A stretch of 64,000 nucleotides of DNA from Apricaphanius iberus. Taxonomy: Eukaryota > Chordata > Actinopteri > Cyprinodontiformes > Aphaniidae. The stretch is taken from positions 965,637-1,029,636 of the forward strand of contig JAPXFQ010001303.1 of NCBI GenBank assembly GCA_028564705.1. The letters are read 5' to 3'. A model generated the notes under the pieces. It made no database searches and was not told the origin of the DNA. It saw only the letters and a program-made list of their open reading frames with translations. A program made the translations under genes and the position numbers. Every line of letters begins with the position of its first letter. The stretch's first letter is position 1. Positions 46,799-59,200 of this stretch are shown here, piece by piece.

Positions 46799-47094
46799 TC
46801 AGTCGCTGCATGGGGAGTTTGGCAAATGCAGTGGCTGACATCCAGGCTGACGCAGGATGGTGACTTTCACCTGAAGCCAGATTAGCATTTCAGATAGAGT
46901 GCCACAATGCATGCAAATCCTGATAACATGCTGGAGTGTCCACTGCAAGCAACTGTACCTCATTCTTCCGTGTCTTCCTTATAAACATGTTGAACTCCTC
47001 CACACTGCTCGTGTTAAGGTCGTTTATTGCCAGGATTTGGTCTCCCTTGTGGAAGAGGCAGACGGACTGCGGCTGTCCAGTCCAACCAGACACA
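46799..47094 (-). CDS. plekhs1: PLEKHS1 exons 16 and 17 (PDZ-like C-terminus)
   Basis: Exon 16 (46959-47094) encodes [20 protein letters not shown] then [20 protein letters not shown] and KNE. Exon 17 (46799-46870) continues [20 protein letters not shown] and CSD before TGA. The join GAG|gtacag to cttcag|GTGAAAG reads smoothly as a PDZ helix B and last strand. Without the splice the frame continues to a TGA at 46890 with an unrelated tail. Confidence 0.82.
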
Positions 47095-47185
47095 CTGTCA
47101 CAAACATAAGCAAGCAGAGAATGAGTTACAGATATATTTCTCAACTTTTATTTTTCCTGCTCTGATTTATTTTCTTGATTGAACA

Positions 47186-47227
<42 letters not shown>

Positions 47228-50200
47228 TTTAATACATTTTTACGATTTGTAGAAATTAAGTGTATAGAAGGTTCAAATAATTTGGATCACAAGTTGTTAG
47301 ACTTGAGATATGAAGCTTCGTTCGACTTCCGCTAAAGATTTCAATCAATGATTCTGGGAAAATGATTCTCAGGACAGAACAAGTCCTGCTGCTTTTAGGT
47401 TTGGACATGCAAAAAAAAGTGAAAAAAAATAGCATATTTCCTTCCCATAAACATTACCAGAAGCCCAACTAAGATTTCTTTGTAGATTTGTTGCAGCTGT
47501 GGGCCTCAATACAATCCTGCTTGTTGTTGGTTGCGTGGTTGGTCCACATACAAATAAATTTAGATGTTTGCATCTTTTCCACTTTGCAGTCAGTGAAGAC
47601 ACAGTGTTCAGAAATATTCAGATACTGCTATCACAATCATTTAAAAATACACTCCACAACTAAGTCACATACATATTTTGACCCATTCCAAAGTTTTAAA
47701 TTCGGAAAGAAACTGTTGAATCTAAATTTAATCTCACCATTTTAAATTTACAAGCTAGCATTATGACTGCAGGAAGCCTAGCTTGACCTCAGAACAGCTA
47801 CTATTTTTGTTCCATCTCCTGTTCAAATAATAATTGGCACAATATTTAGAACAGAATAGAAGAGAAAAGAAGCTGAACTAACTACGCTAGCCTTAGCGCT
47901 GCAGTACAGGTAGCTACTATGGGAAGATAGAATAAAATAGTTTCCATACTGGGTGTCTGTTACAGCCACCTGTTTTAACAGAGGCCATGTTATGTTTGAA
48001 TAACAGTGTTTTCTTTCCCTAGTCTGCATGTCAAACCACACCTGCATACTGTCACTGGTTCTTCCCTTCTTTAGGCAATTGAGACCAGCTGCAGGCCATG
48101 AAGTTGGGAGCTGCTGATTGGCTCCTTGGCTTTAAAAGCCTCTCAGCTTTACATGCAGTTGGGGAGCAGCTTGACTCAGTGCTGTTTGCGCCCTGTATTT
48201 GCATTGGATCACTTTTTAAAATTTTGGCAAACACAGCAAGGAAATCTTTTTGAATTATTGGGCTAATGGGCACATGGTTACGCTTACTTCAGTAATTCAG
48301 GATTTTTGCTGGATTTACATTAAATCTGAATACCAATATTTTTTTCTGAAACAAGAATTACTATCTTTATTAAATGGTTTGAGCTTTGTAACATAACAAT
48401 AAAATGTATTTATTTTTACATCATGATCTGTGTGTTATAGACTCATGAAAATAAACAAATTAATCCATTAACCTGTTAATCCCATCATGAAAACATAAAC
48501 TCACACAATACATCTGACTGGATTGAGTAAAAAACTCAGCCAGCCCTATGTTAAGCCTGATTAATCTGCAGGACTTTTCTACTGCAACAAAAAGAACAAA
48601 CAAGGAGATGCAGAACTGCAGCTATCTTTGCTTTCTTTGCTCTGTGTTCTCAAACAATGGGAATTTGTGACTTCTGTGGCTCAGACTGAGCCTGCGCTGA
48701 ACCTATACACAAATCTTAGATTAGTATTTCCATGAATAGTACTGCATGTGTAAACATTTTTAGAGTCCTTCAGATATTTGTATTGTTGGATATCTCTATG
48801 AAAGCAGCCCAACATAGCAACCTAACTTTGTGATGTTTGTGTTTTTCATAAATATACCTTGGGTTCCCGTCCACCTCTGTGAGTGTGAGATGGGTCTTCA
48901 AATTTGACTTAGTCACCATGAACTCTCTCTCCAACGCGGCGTAGCGGTCAAGACTTGAAACACAAATAGAAGAGATTAGTATCTTATTAGTCAGAAACAT
49001 TTTCTTGTTGTGTGCAGACAGCATTTAAAGTCACCTGGAAAATAAATTAGTGCCTTGGGAAAGCAATCTTTTAAACTTTATTCAATTTAGTCACATTACA
49101 ACCACACACTGCAATGTGTGGAGTACACGTGTGTTTAGTCTCCTAATTGAATACTTTGCTGAACAGTTACAGCTGCCAGTTTTTTAGGCCAAGTCAACCT
49201 AGAGTCCAACATTTTTGCCCATTCTCAGCTCTCAAGTCAGATAGATAACACCTATTCTCAATTTTTTTAAAGACATATCTCATTCTAACATATTATCTTC
49301 CAATATTGACACTCCTCCCTGTCAATTATAACAACAACAAAAAACTTCACCATAGCATGATATTGCCACCACTGTGAGGATGGTGTGGGTTGTAATGGGT
49401 TAGTTTCTTGCTGTATTTAACATCTGGCATGTGGGCAAAAAAGGTTTAACTGAACTTATTTTCACCCCAAGTTTGTTTTACTTATCTTCAAAGTTAGGTT
49501 AATCTTGCACCTGACTCATTATATAAATCTTATATATAAAGAGACCAATAGTTGTCCTGTCTACACTCTCACTTGATCTTTGGACTCTGCTCCTCCAGAT
49601 ATACTATTTGCCTCTTGTTAGTTTGTGTTACACTAAATTTAAACACAAAAGTGGACTTTGTTCTCTGAGTTCTTGAAGAAAATATTTGCATTGGGTTTTA
49701 TTTAGGGGAATAAAAGAAAAAGGGGTCTGAATTTCCTCCCAGTTCTTACCAATTGGCTTCTTTTATTTGGCCTGTAATATAAATTCCCTTCGATCAATTT
49801 AAGTTTGTGACTGTAATGCGACCAATTAGAAAAAGTGCAAGGAACATGAACATCTTAAAAAAGCACTGGAAACTTAAAGAAAATTATTGATTAAAGACTT
49901 AGTAAAGACCTAATGAAAGCATTCTATTTAGGAGGACAAAGCGAGCGAAGGGTCCGTTTAATGCTGTCTCCATTATCTGTAGTCTAAATGTCTAACTGTT
50001 TTGCACAAGAGTTTCCTGACGTCTACATGCTTGTTATAAGAGATGTGTAATATGTTGTACCATGCTGTAGAAACCACTTTAACCAGTTCAGCAACATTCC
50101 ACACTTTTTTTTGTTGAGTTTATCTAAATGAGTCACCCAAAATGTCATGAAGCCTTTTGTTATTTGATTTGAGTGACTAGGATGAAGTTACATTAGTGCC

Positions 50201-53200
50201 TCGCACAAAAGGTGCCAAAGTGGGCGTTCACAAACATGATCTGAACCTATAAAAAAAAAAAAATTCCAGTTTATTCTCGTCTCTTTCCTCCACCTCATGT
50301 TAAAACAATTTCTAATTTAAACGGGATTTTCATAAGGTAAGCTTTAGATTTTGATATAAAGATTTTGGTAAATCATACCTCTCAGATAAGTCTTGCTTTT
50401 CCAGCCCATTTGTCTCTGGTATCTCAACAGGGGAATTTGAGCTGGAGCTGCTGCTGAAATCTGAAGACTGACCTTTGTCCTCTCTGGAAAACACAAGGCC
50501 ACCATTTTCAAATACATTGAACTGATAATACAGTGATGTTTCACACCAGCACAGTGAGAGAGTTTGCATAGTTGAAGGAAATGAGCCACAAACAGAGCAC
50601 AATTGATTATGAGCCAAAAAGTGGAAACTAAGGGCAGGCATATTTGTTGTTGTGGCAGGGAAAGAAAACAAAATATGCAGAAGAACTGGTGAAAACAAGG
50701 AACATGGACGGGCTGCTGGGTCCATATTTGAGCTTTTTTGATGCTTCACATGTGCAGATTTCTTATGCATAAGGCCTTTTTAGTTAAAAGGTCCCAATAA
50801 AAATAAAGATGTCAAAAAAATATTCAAAGGCACACTATGGATGGAGTGAAAATTATTATAGATCCCTTTTTTTACATTGCAAATCATGTATAAACAGTTC
50901 TGACCAATAGTGGCCAAGCTTGGTCTTAATTAGGGTCATTGTCTGCTGTTGCATAGACTAGTGTTTTATGTCACCCTAACTAGTTGCAAAAACTACCCTT
51001 CACCCATTGAAAAAGAACAGATAAAATGAAATGAAAAAAGTAATATAAAGTATACATTTATTGCTGGTTCCATCTCTGGTAAACACAGGGCAAGAGGCAG
51101 GGTAAATCCTGTACAAGTCGCCAGTCCATCACAGGACATTTTAGAAAGAAACAAGGACAATTTAGAGAGACAAATTAACCGAATAGTCATGTTTTTATGA
51201 GGGGGAGGCAGAGTACCCAGAGAGAACCTACACATGCACAGGGAAAACATGAAAAGCACATGCCGAAAGACGCCAAGTTGGGATGCAAACCTCTCTCCAA
51301 CAGCTCCAATGTGCAGCATAAGCAAAACATTATATGAACAAAACATTTTACAAATGGAAAGAAGAACAAAAGGCAGGAAAAAAGAAACAAGCAATGGTGA
51401 CTGCTTGGTGCACAACACATGGTTAAACAGGGAAAAAGAGAATGTTTTAAAAGTTCTTAGGAACAGTGTGTAGTCAAGAAATAATGTGCAAACTGCTGCC
51501 AAGGCACTGCCACATTTTAATTAACAGACAATAGAAAACATAAAAGCGGGCGTTTTTTTAATTTATGTTTTCGTCAAGCAGAATAGCTGCCTGCCAAAAT
51601 CAACTGGAAATTGCCAAGAAATGAAGGATTATTACACAGCGTGTTTTCAGAGTGCATTTGGTGAAGCAAACAGAAGCAGATGATGGCGTAGAGTAACTGG
51701 AGCAGGTGAGAACTGCTTGGTCTCTGTGGTACGGTAATTAACACAGAGCTGCCCTCTAAACATGAAAGTCAATCTTAAAACCTGCTGCATGTCTGACTGA
51801 AAACTAGTTTGACAAACAAAAAAGTAGTTCTCATAACAAACATTTGTTTCCAAACCTGCATGACTGGATTTCTGGAGGCTGAGGGTTTTAGTTGCATTTT
51901 AAGCTCTAAATTGCATATCAGCCTTCACAATTTTAACTGGAAGAACTTTAAAATTGTCTACAGACTTAATGAACCTGCCTGTTCAGGCTCATATGAGATC
52001 AAATTAAGTGCGGCCACTTGAATCAGTATGCTTTGTTATACATATGCAAAAACATAAAGGTGGAATTGTATCAAATATACATCAAAGACTAAAGAAAACA
52101 AACCAGTCTGATGAGCTTAAGCTAGAAAGCATTTAGCCAGGAAAGCATGTTAACTGTTACCAGTCAAATGTGGCGATGACAGCATTTGGAACGGTCTTTT
52201 TTCAGGCGGGGTTGGGACAGAAGCAGGAATCAGATCAAAAATATGAAAAGAAAAAAAAACTGACGTAAGTAGAGCAGGTATCTTCTATTTTTAAAGAAAG
52301 GCGTGTCACGCTTTGCTGATTTTCACGATGGTTAAACTGTAAGGAAACTTAAATCTAACTTTTTCTGTAAATATACTTAGGAAATTCTCCAAATGTGGCG
52401 ATGAGATAGGTTACCTGTGCTTTGTTGCTGTGGCTGATCAATTTAAAGGAAGAGACAAAAAATAAGCAAACTTCAAATAAAACTGAAAACATGAACTGAA
52501 AAACTTTTTTCACGTTGCAACAATAAACTTTGTTTTTTTATTGTTGTTTTTATGTGATAGACCGGGAGTCTACAACTTCCCACAAATCTTAATACTTAGG
52601 AGGAAAAATATGTATGGTTTTCAAAGCACTTTGTCCAAATAAAAACACCAAAATATGTCATGCATTTATATTTGCATCTTTCACTACAGATGAAGATGCT
52701 TTTTCACATGTAAAGATGGACATTATTGGACATTTGGTTTTATAAAATGGCTCAACTGAAACCTACATCTGTGAACATGACTTATCAACTTTTGCCACAG
52801 ACTCTCAGTTGCATTTTGGACTCGACTTTGACTTCTAAAGTGCAACTATGCTTTGATTAAAACTATTCCATCGGTGAGTATAAAAAAGCATCCTTACAGT
52901 ATGTTTCTTTTGAGGCTTACCTTAGTGTTTCACCATAGGAATAATGTGTTCAGGGTTAAGTGCAGGGGATGTTTTCCATCTCACACAGTTTTTTCTGCGC
53001 ATAACCAAAAAGCCCAAGCCCCTCTGTTCCCTTATGACAAACCATAAATAACTCTAACGTATCATAGCTTCTTTTGAGTATAGCCTTCCTGTCTTCTCTT
53101 TGCACAGCTGATAGCTGTTATATCAACAGATTCTCCTATTTGAGTTTCAAATCTCCTTGTACTGCTCTCCTTGTCCGCCCTGACAGTCTGGGTGGATGGT

Positions 53201-56200
53201 CATTTCTTTATATGTAGGTTTGTAGTTGCACTATACTTGAACCATTTTCTTAGTCCAGGATATAGTTATGTAACCTCATCCTGCTTTTAACCTCTGCACA
53301 AATGGCCTGACTTGTCTCCTCCGTATCTCTGGGTTTATGATGCTGTTTGTTCACCTATGTTGTCGAACAAACTCCTGAGGGTTTTCACAGAATAGCTGGA
53401 TTTACACTTATATTTAATCAAAAACAGAAAGACTATTTAATAATTAGGGGAATTCAGAAAAGAAATGGTTGCACTTTTAATTTGTATAGTTTCAGAGTGA
53501 TTGGGGTTAAAGAAAACTGTGTTCCACTTTATTGAGTGTTTTTTATCTTGTTTTCCTTCAATTTCACAAATATGCACTACTTCGTGTTGGTCTACCACTT
53601 AATATCCCAGTGAAAACATTGATGTGTGTTGTTGTTTTCATATTTACTTCAATAGACTGTAAATAGTGAAAACCATCAGACCAGTGCATAACTAATGTTA
53701 AAGCAAACATGTTATCATTCTAAGACGGTAATCGAGACTATGCTTATGTAAGGAAAGTACCAGAGTTCATCTGGGGATTCATATAGAAATTTCATCAATA
53801 GTGTTAAGATCCTATCAAGGTAATGACTTGAAATAACTCATAACTAGCTCAACAAGGGGCTTTTTCAAAATTCCTCATTGAATGTAAACGCTTGTGTGGA
53901 GTAGACATGCATGTTGTTGTTAGCCATTGGGTCGAATGTTGCCTCTGTTGATTGAGCTTCAGGGTTTTAGTATCTAGGGCACAGACTAACAAAGAAATGC
54001 CGCAATTTTACTATGAAACATACCTGTCTTCAGCAAGTGCCTCTTCTGATATCAGAGGATAACTCTGTGCCTTGAACTTGGCGTAGACTTGAGTGATGGA
54101 CCTCATCAGAGTGCCGTTGGTAACTGCTTCAACTTCACGATCACTAAAAGCAACATTTTAAAACGTCGCACACAATAAGAAAATAAGAACAAGGTACCTG
54201 GCATTGTCATTTAAAAAAAAAAGTCCCCTTACCATGCCTCAGGTGTGTCTACTGTTCTTTTAAATCCTGACATTGTTTCATACCTTGAAATAATACAGTT
54301 TTGAAAAGTTAGTTTCTGAAAATAGTTATTCTGTAAAAATGCAAGATTAACCAGGACTCACAGTGAATCCATGTTGCCTGCTCGCGCCGCAGTGGCTCCC
54401 TTTTTTAGGTGAGGAGACGATGAAAAACCAAGAAATAAACAACCAAAGTGTAAGCATAACTCCCGTTTAGGACTTTTTTGTATACATGTGCAGTAGCAGC
54501 CATCCACCAGTAATGAGTATAAATATATTTAGTGGAGCGTTTAAAGATGTATGGGAGTTGTTCTACTTCCAAATTGTTATGTGTATACACTTTGAATGTT
54601 ATTTGTAGCCATCCAAAAACTTTTGGTATGATCCTTGCTCAATATTTGATCAAATCTTATTTCAGCAAAGGACATTTCTTTTTAAATTGGTTAGTTTCCT
54701 GGCTTGAAATTGGCTTTTGAACACAGTCAAAGCATTTTTCCAGGTTTGAGGTCAGAACTTAAGGAAAATCATTCCAAAAGCTTAATATTAGCATGTTCTG
54801 ACCATTAGAAAACCAATCTGGATTTATTTTTTTAACCATTTTCATATTAAAAAAATAGTATTGAGTTCAAGTTTCAACTTTATGAGCCAAAACTGTAACC
54901 CTTGGCTAGAAGGAAATTGGTTATGGAGTTCAAAAAATTGCTTTAAACCATCAAAGTTTTAACTTGCCATAATTTGGGGACTGCTGACAATCACATCCAC
55001 AGAGAAATAAGACTGACATCACCAAACACTGATGGAAATCTAAACCTTCGAGCTCAGTTGAAATGTGCCGCTTTCCCACATAGACAAGCCAAAGGCATTT
55101 CTGGAAAAGAATATTGTCAGATGAGATAAAGTGTAAGCTTGACTAACTCTCAAGCATGGTGGTGGCAGCATCATTCTGTTGTGTCTTTTTTTTGACATTG
55201 GTTCAGTGCACTGCATAAAGCTGATGAACAATAAAAATGGAGAACTACCTTCAGATTCAATAACTCCATGTCAAAACAAAAGCTAGACGCTTCCAACATG
55301 GACACAACTGTTCCAACTGGACAATGACAACTGCCTGTAGTTTTTGAACAAATAAAGCAGCTTAATTTTAATCCTCAAATTAGATCCATACCGAAAAAAA
55401 CCAACTAGTTTAGGGTGAACACACATCCAGCCGGAATTATGCAAGAAGTTTCTTGATGGCTACAAAACCCTATGAGGTGGAATTTCAAAGAGCCATGCAT
55501 TCTAATATCAGTTAAATCGAATATGTATATTTGAGCATGTTTTTCTATTATTTACCTCTGCATTAAATTTTTTTTGGGGAAAAAAATCTGAGTTAATTAC
55601 ATATATCATTGCAAACAATAGGCAAAAATCAATTTTGCTGAGTTTTTGAACAAAAGATAAATTATAATGATTAAAATATGATTTTAAATTATTATCTTCT
55701 TCTTCTTTCAGCTTTTCCCCTTCAAGGAACGGCGCTGCGAATAATCTGTCTCATGATTTAAAATTATTATAACAAAGTATAACGAAATATTGTACCAACC
55801 TTTGCTTTTTGGAATAACCTGGGATAGTCATAGATTTGATGTAGAGGCTCAGAGAGCGGTCTTTTGGAATTACTTCCACCCTGACAAACGATCAGAAAGT
55901 GGAACAACAGGCTGTATAAGCTTCCCAAACCAAAGGCAGGATTGTGCACAAGTTGCAGAAATTTACCATTTCTTCAGTGTTCCCATCCACGGCTTTGGTG
56001 GGCGGGTCAGAGAAGGACCTTATCTTCATTAAAGGCTAGGACACAGACACAATAAAACACTTTTACTTACAGTTGTTTATTAAATAAACTATGTATATAT
56101 TTTTATGCTAATTCCATTGAGTTATGTTGGTGGTATAACCAGGGTAGAAAGCACAACTTAGAGGGGAAATTATTGCTTTCAAGCACAAATATAAAAATAA

Positions 56201-59200
56201 TAAATACATAAAAAGTGCATCTGCAGTGTGCCCCAGGGTAAATGTTGCTACACTGCAGCTTGCCGTCACCAGTGTGTGTGAGAATGGGTGAACGACTGGA
56301 TGTAGCGTGAAGCACTTTGGAGTCCTCTGGACTTGATTAAGCTCTATACAAGTACAGGCCATTTTAACCATGAACTCGGATGATGGGCAAAGAATTAAGG
56401 ATACACTCACAGATGGCGAAGGAATTTTGCTTACTTTGTTTTGATCTTCTTCTTTCTTTTCAAAAAAGGATGCCTGCAAACCAGCAAAGACTTGTCTCAT
56501 TACTAGGAAATAATTTCTTTCAAGACAAATTAACTAGTAAACATTTACATCCTGTTTAATTATACTCATTCTAGTTTGTGTTTTTCTGTTCATACTACAA
56601 TTATTACAGATTTTGACGTAACAGTTTATTAAGTTCAAACCTAGAGCATGTTTTTCTACAAGGGAAAGAGAGAAGAAAAGATGGTGTACTGAATATCTGT
56701 CTTTTGCTATGCAACTGATTCTGATCATTCTGATTCTGATGAGTATAAAGTACATTTATGCAGTGATGCATTATGATGGGATATGTGAGGTTTTGGCTCT
56801 AGGTATTAGAAAATGAACACCTCCCATTAACATAAAAACCATCAATGCTGAGGAACTCTGCTGCTCCCTGCCAGCAGGTGTTAACTGGGCTCCTTCTTAA
56901 AAACTTTCAGGGAAACAGAATAGTTTTGTTACTGTTGACTCACCTTATTAACTTCTGGGGCAGGATTCTTTCTCAGGTGAAGAGGGTTGGATATGATCTG
57001 ACAGAACAGGAAAATAAAATTATTTCTATTTAAAGTCCAGCAAGAATCTGATACTTTCTCATGGCAAAACAATCTTTTATGCCTTTGATGTCACCTAAGT
57101 GGTAAATGGAGGCCAAATGTGCGGAAATTACTTTATCTACATATACTGTGAATGGCTTAAATTTGTTAAAGAACATTAGTGAGCAACCAGCACCATTAAG
57201 ACTCAGAAACACAGCTGACAGGTGTGAGGGAGTCTTCCCCTCGCTAACAGGACGTGTTTTTTGTGTGCATTCAATTTTGTATTTTTCTTCAGTTAAGTAG
57301 TTTAGATTTAATATGTCTGTTTGTTTTTGTTCTCATCACTTTTTTCTCTCTCTGAGGTCACCTGCTCAGGTGTTGCCATGGAAGCGCGTCCATGGGCAGC
57401 CCTGATGAGCAGCTGGTATGCTTAATCAGCTTCACAAAGGGAAAATCCATTCGGCTTTAGAAAGGTGTGAAAAGGGTGTTGTATTCAATTTCTTTAACTT
57501 TTGTTGGTTTGTATTTTCTTTCTTTAAATTGCTTAGGTTGATTGTAAATATGTAAATAGAAGGTTTAAATAGTTTTCTGGGATTGATTTGTAAAAATGAG
57601 CTAAAATGTGACTGTTGTCCCCACCTAATTTTAAGTGGTATGGCCTGATTGTAATCTTTAAAAAAAAAGAACATGTTTGTTTGTCGGGGTGTCTTTTTAG
57701 CTTTTTGAGGAGTTCCTTTGTGTTGGTATGTTCAAGCAAGAAAAAAAAAAGATAAAAATTAAAGAGCTCTGTAAACTTCTGGACTCTTTTTCAGTTCTTT
57801 CCTGTGTTGACTGCTTACTGCACCAGTCATTCAGAGTTGAGTTAAGGTTTTACCTCTTAAAAAACCTTACAAAAGGTAAAAGAAAAAAGTTGTTTTAGGT
57901 AAAGTTAGATCATAAAACAAGCAAATTGCACATTTTATGAATGGTCAGTCCATCATCTGATAATAGAAAGAATAGCACAAAAGTAAATCTACCAGAATTA
58001 ATGGCTGTCTTCCTAAACTGACAGGCAACGCAACATGAGCTTTAACCAGAGAAATAAGTCTTGAGGAGCTGCAGAGATTTACAACACTGACGGAAGAATT
58101 TGCTGACCTATTAATCAGGCAGTCCACAAATTTGGCATTTTATGGGAGAGTGGTAAGAAGAAATCCATTGTTGAAAGAAAGGCAGTTTGTCTCGATCTAC
58201 ATGGAGGACAGAGCTGACATGTGGCGGAAGACACCCTGGTATGTGATGCCAAAATTAAACTTTTAGTCTACATGCAAAAGGGTACGTTTGGAGGGACCAT
58301 CACCATAAAAACCACCATCCTCACTATGAAACATGGTGTTGGCAGCATGGTGATATGGGGAGTCCTCTCATCCAATCTTTCTGAGCTTAAGGTATTGTTT
58401 CAAAGAAGATTTGAAAATTTGCTCTGTGTGTCTTGAGGAAGTTCTGAATGGCAATAAAGTCAAACTTGAATTGTTAATCTATTTTGAGCTGGTCTAACAT
58501 ATATAATCTTAATAACATTTGTGTTTTTTATGTGTCAAATCCCTAAAGGAGAATTATTGTACAAAAGTAATCTACTGATAAACATGACAAAAAAAAAAAA
58601 AAAAAACAACCAAACAAAAAAACAATCCAATGTTTTTTAAAGCAACATAAGCCATTAACCTCATTGTGTTTTTATGACTGAGTTGGTTATTCCTCATACG
58701 AAACTCTCATCATAACATGTATTTCACACAATATCAAAACTACTCTTGAATATTTCAGAAAAAAATAAACATTGAATCAACTCCACATGCTTACATCAAC
58801 TGTTGGCTGCCCGTTACTGATTTCCTAGAGGATAAATAAAGAAACATTGTAAAAGGGTAAATAAAACTTTTCTCAACGAGACAGAAAGCATCGCAAATAT
58901 GGAAACAGCGGTAAAAGCTTAATGCACCTTTGAATTGAGAAATTTATGAGGCCGATTTTTCAGGACATCAAACAGGTCGTTGAACCAAAGGTCCACCTCT
59001 GAGCTAAATGGGGAAAAAAGGCAATTCTGGACTCAATGAATCACATCTCTGACATTTTAATTTTAAATCCAATTCCAAAAATGAAGTCCAAGGAGGAATC
59101 GCTAACACTTAGAGGAGATTTATTTTGTGGAGATTATTGATTAGATGATTGCCTTAGTGAAAAGGGAAAAATAGCTCCATCATTTTTGTTTTGAAGGGTT

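Noticed and set aside
46890..46958. Read-through end of PLEKHS1 exon 16 to TGA at 46890
   Set aside because: Splicing to 46870 gives a far better domain end (VKVTILR) with good donor and acceptor; read-through yields an unrelated tail.
50993..51502. 169-codon open frame on the minus strand
   Set aside because: It lies across an interspersed repeat, has hydrophobic low-complexity translation, and no splice or start context.
52409..52427. Possible 19-nt PLEKHS1 exon between acceptor ttgatcag and donor gtaacc
   Set aside because: Including it breaks the phase between exons 13 and 14, which join correctly without it.
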